Below, one piece after another: positions 63,431-64,000 of a DNA stretch of 64,000 nt (the first letter of the stretch is position 1; every line of letters starts with the position of its first letter). The notes under the pieces were generated by a model. The model was not told where the DNA came from. It saw only the letters and a list, made by a program, of their open reading frames with translations, and did not search any database. Location of the stretch: the NCBI RefSeq assembly GCF_019880545.1, contig NZ_JAINVW010000003.1, positions 62,001 through 126,000 of the forward strand, written 5' to 3'. Source of the stretch: Flagellimonas meishanensis. GTDB taxonomy: Bacteria; Bacteroidota; Bacteroidia; Flavobacteriales; Flavobacteriaceae. Made by a program: the position numbers and the translations under genes.

Positions 63431-63457
63431 ATTGATTTTAAAACATTGAAAATCAAT
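63431..63457 (+). repeat. A+T-rich inverted repeat downstream of integrase
   Basis: ATTGATTTT, nine loop bases, AAAATCAAT: a perfect 9-bp stem just after the GTAACG hairpin. No gene starts in between. Confidence 0.55.
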
Positions 63458-63495
63458 ATTTTAAAAAAGGATTAAAAAGTGACTGGAAAACTTTA

Positions 63496-63549
63496 ATTGT
63501 AACAATTGAACTCAAAACCTTTATAAACAGGGCTTTTGATTGTAACAAT
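63496..63549 (+). repeat. Two copies of palindromic ATTGTAACAAT upstream of the mobilization gene
   Basis: The 11-mer ATTGTAACAAT (self-complementary around a central A) occurs at 63496-63506 and 63539-63549, 43 bases apart start to start. The second copy ends 20 bases before the ATG of the BfmA/BtgA-like gene. The spacing (about four helical turns) suits an operator or a relaxosome accessory site. Confidence 0.55.
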
Positions 63550-63569
63550 AATAGTGGAAAAACAGGAAA

Positions 63570-64000
63570 ATGGATGGATTTGGAACCATACGGCTGCACC
63601 ATAGAACCATTAAAAGGTTCAGGCGATTTTCAAGGAAGATCACAAAATCATATTCCGAGACCTTGGAATCAATCATGGACTTTTTTGAATGGCATGGAAT
63701 CGCCCCTTCAAATAGGTTTCCGAAGCGGGTTGATGAAGACGGGGAGAAGACACGCAAAAGGATAAATGCCCTTATCGCTATCGTAAGGGATATAGAAAAG
63801 ACCCAGACATTGCCAACGAACGAAATGCTATTGGCCCTTTTTGGACATCATGAAATAGTTAAAAAGAATAAAGAACCAATACGGGAAGAAACGATGTTCA
63901 AGAAATTGACCAGGGAGGAATGGAACAAATTGGAAAAAACGGTGCCGAAGGTTAAATATGAGTTTTTGGAACAGGATTATAAAACGGCAACTAGTACAGC
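63570..64000 (+). CDS. BfmA/BtgA-like mobilization protein, 3' end outside window
   Basis: An open frame from ATG 63570 to the window edge (143 residues seen). The N-terminal block TIRLHHRTIKRFRRFSRKITKSYSETLESIMDFFEWHGI matches in style the DNA-binding region of BfmA/BtgA mobilization proteins of Bacteroidota elements (basic ribbon-helix-helix-like part, then SxTxTLE and DFFEWHG). The following part is helical and charged. Such proteins help the relaxase at oriT. The position after an integrase beside a tRNA gene supports a mobilizable element. The relaxase should lie downstream, outside the window. Confidence 0.7.
   Translation, partial: MDGFGTIRLHHRTIKRFRRFSRKITKSYSETLESIMDFFEWHGIAPSNRFPKRVDEDGEKTRKRINALIAIVRDIEKTQTLPTNEMLLALFGHHEIVKKNKEPIREETMFKKLTREEWNKLEKTVPKVKYEFLEQDYKTATST

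Noticed and set aside
63574..63765. 63-codon frame MDLEPYGCTIEPL in the mobilization region
   Set aside because: It is a shadow of the BfmA/BtgA-like frame that starts at 63570 and continues to the window end.

Overview
The window looks like chromosome of a marine-type flavobacterium (Bacteroidota, Flavobacteriaceae; the gene set resembles Muricauda/Allomuricauda-like lineages, an inference without a database). Reasons: moderate A+T content, absence of Shine-Dalgarno sites, promoters of the Bacteroidota type (TTTG, about 19 bases, TAnnTTTG) before rpsA, pyrR, rnpB, dnaX and the thr operon, and families typical of the group (GIN/DUF2807 and DUF4097 proteins, DUF3822 next to rsmD, SpoIIAA-like small proteins, a BfmA/BtgA mobilization protein).

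Layout. 1-373: 5' part of a collagen-like lipoprotein (minus strand). 543-8497: alpha-glucan cluster glgE, maltokinase, glgB and a GH31 glucosidase. 8539-10776: M48 lipoprotein protease and an MFS/UMF1 transporter. 10848-13796 (minus): ECF sigma factor, anti-sigma-like membrane protein and two exported beta-helix-like proteins. 14012-17221: lon and cmk. 17387-19083: A+T-rich islet with an XRE-ImmA metallopeptidase and a DUF4411 PIN-like protein. 19345-29316: Kbp-like LysM protein, rpsA, pyrR-pyrB, rnz (with an inserted four-helix-bundle gene), pdxH, and a polyphosphate group (SixA-like phosphatase, ppk1, ppx). 29319-34177: miaE, dnaX, the RNase P RNA, rsmD, DUF3822 and a membrane protein. 34285-39475: RecD-like helicase, DUF4126, and a Kdo/lipid group (kdsB, HAD, a KdnB-like dehydrogenase, an acyltransferase). 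39472-48537 (minus): two small exported proteins, yebC, phhB, an SDR protein, gcvT and the threonine operon thrA-thrB-thrC behind a threonine-rich leader peptide. 48675-59412: nnr, clpC, gyrA, a TPR protein, a C40-fold protein and a thiolase. 59524-61857: a PgpH-type 7TM-HD protein, tRNA-Ser(GCT), tRNA-Pro(TGG). 62076-64000: left end of an integrative mobilizable element (tyrosine recombinase, palindromic sites, BfmA/BtgA-like gene) next to tRNA-Pro.

Most of the window is ordinary core chromosome. The observations most worth a check are: (1) an A10 slippery run in dnaX exactly at the end of the clamp-loader core, where both shifted frames stop at once, which would make a short gamma form; (2) a (CA)6 tract that puts the integrase N-terminus out of frame and would be cured by losing one CA unit; (3) a 16-residue Thr-rich leader peptide before thrA; (4) an NlpC/P60 protein whose catalytic cysteine is alanine; (5) the XRE-ImmA/DUF4411 pair on an A+T-rich islet.

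No stretch above 300 bases lacks a gene. The longer gaps (13797-14011, 19084-19344, 19726-19987, 53342-53589, 61858-62075, 63338-63569) hold promoters, terminators or repeats where listed, and otherwise nothing I can name. No CRISPR array, insertion sequence or rRNA was seen.
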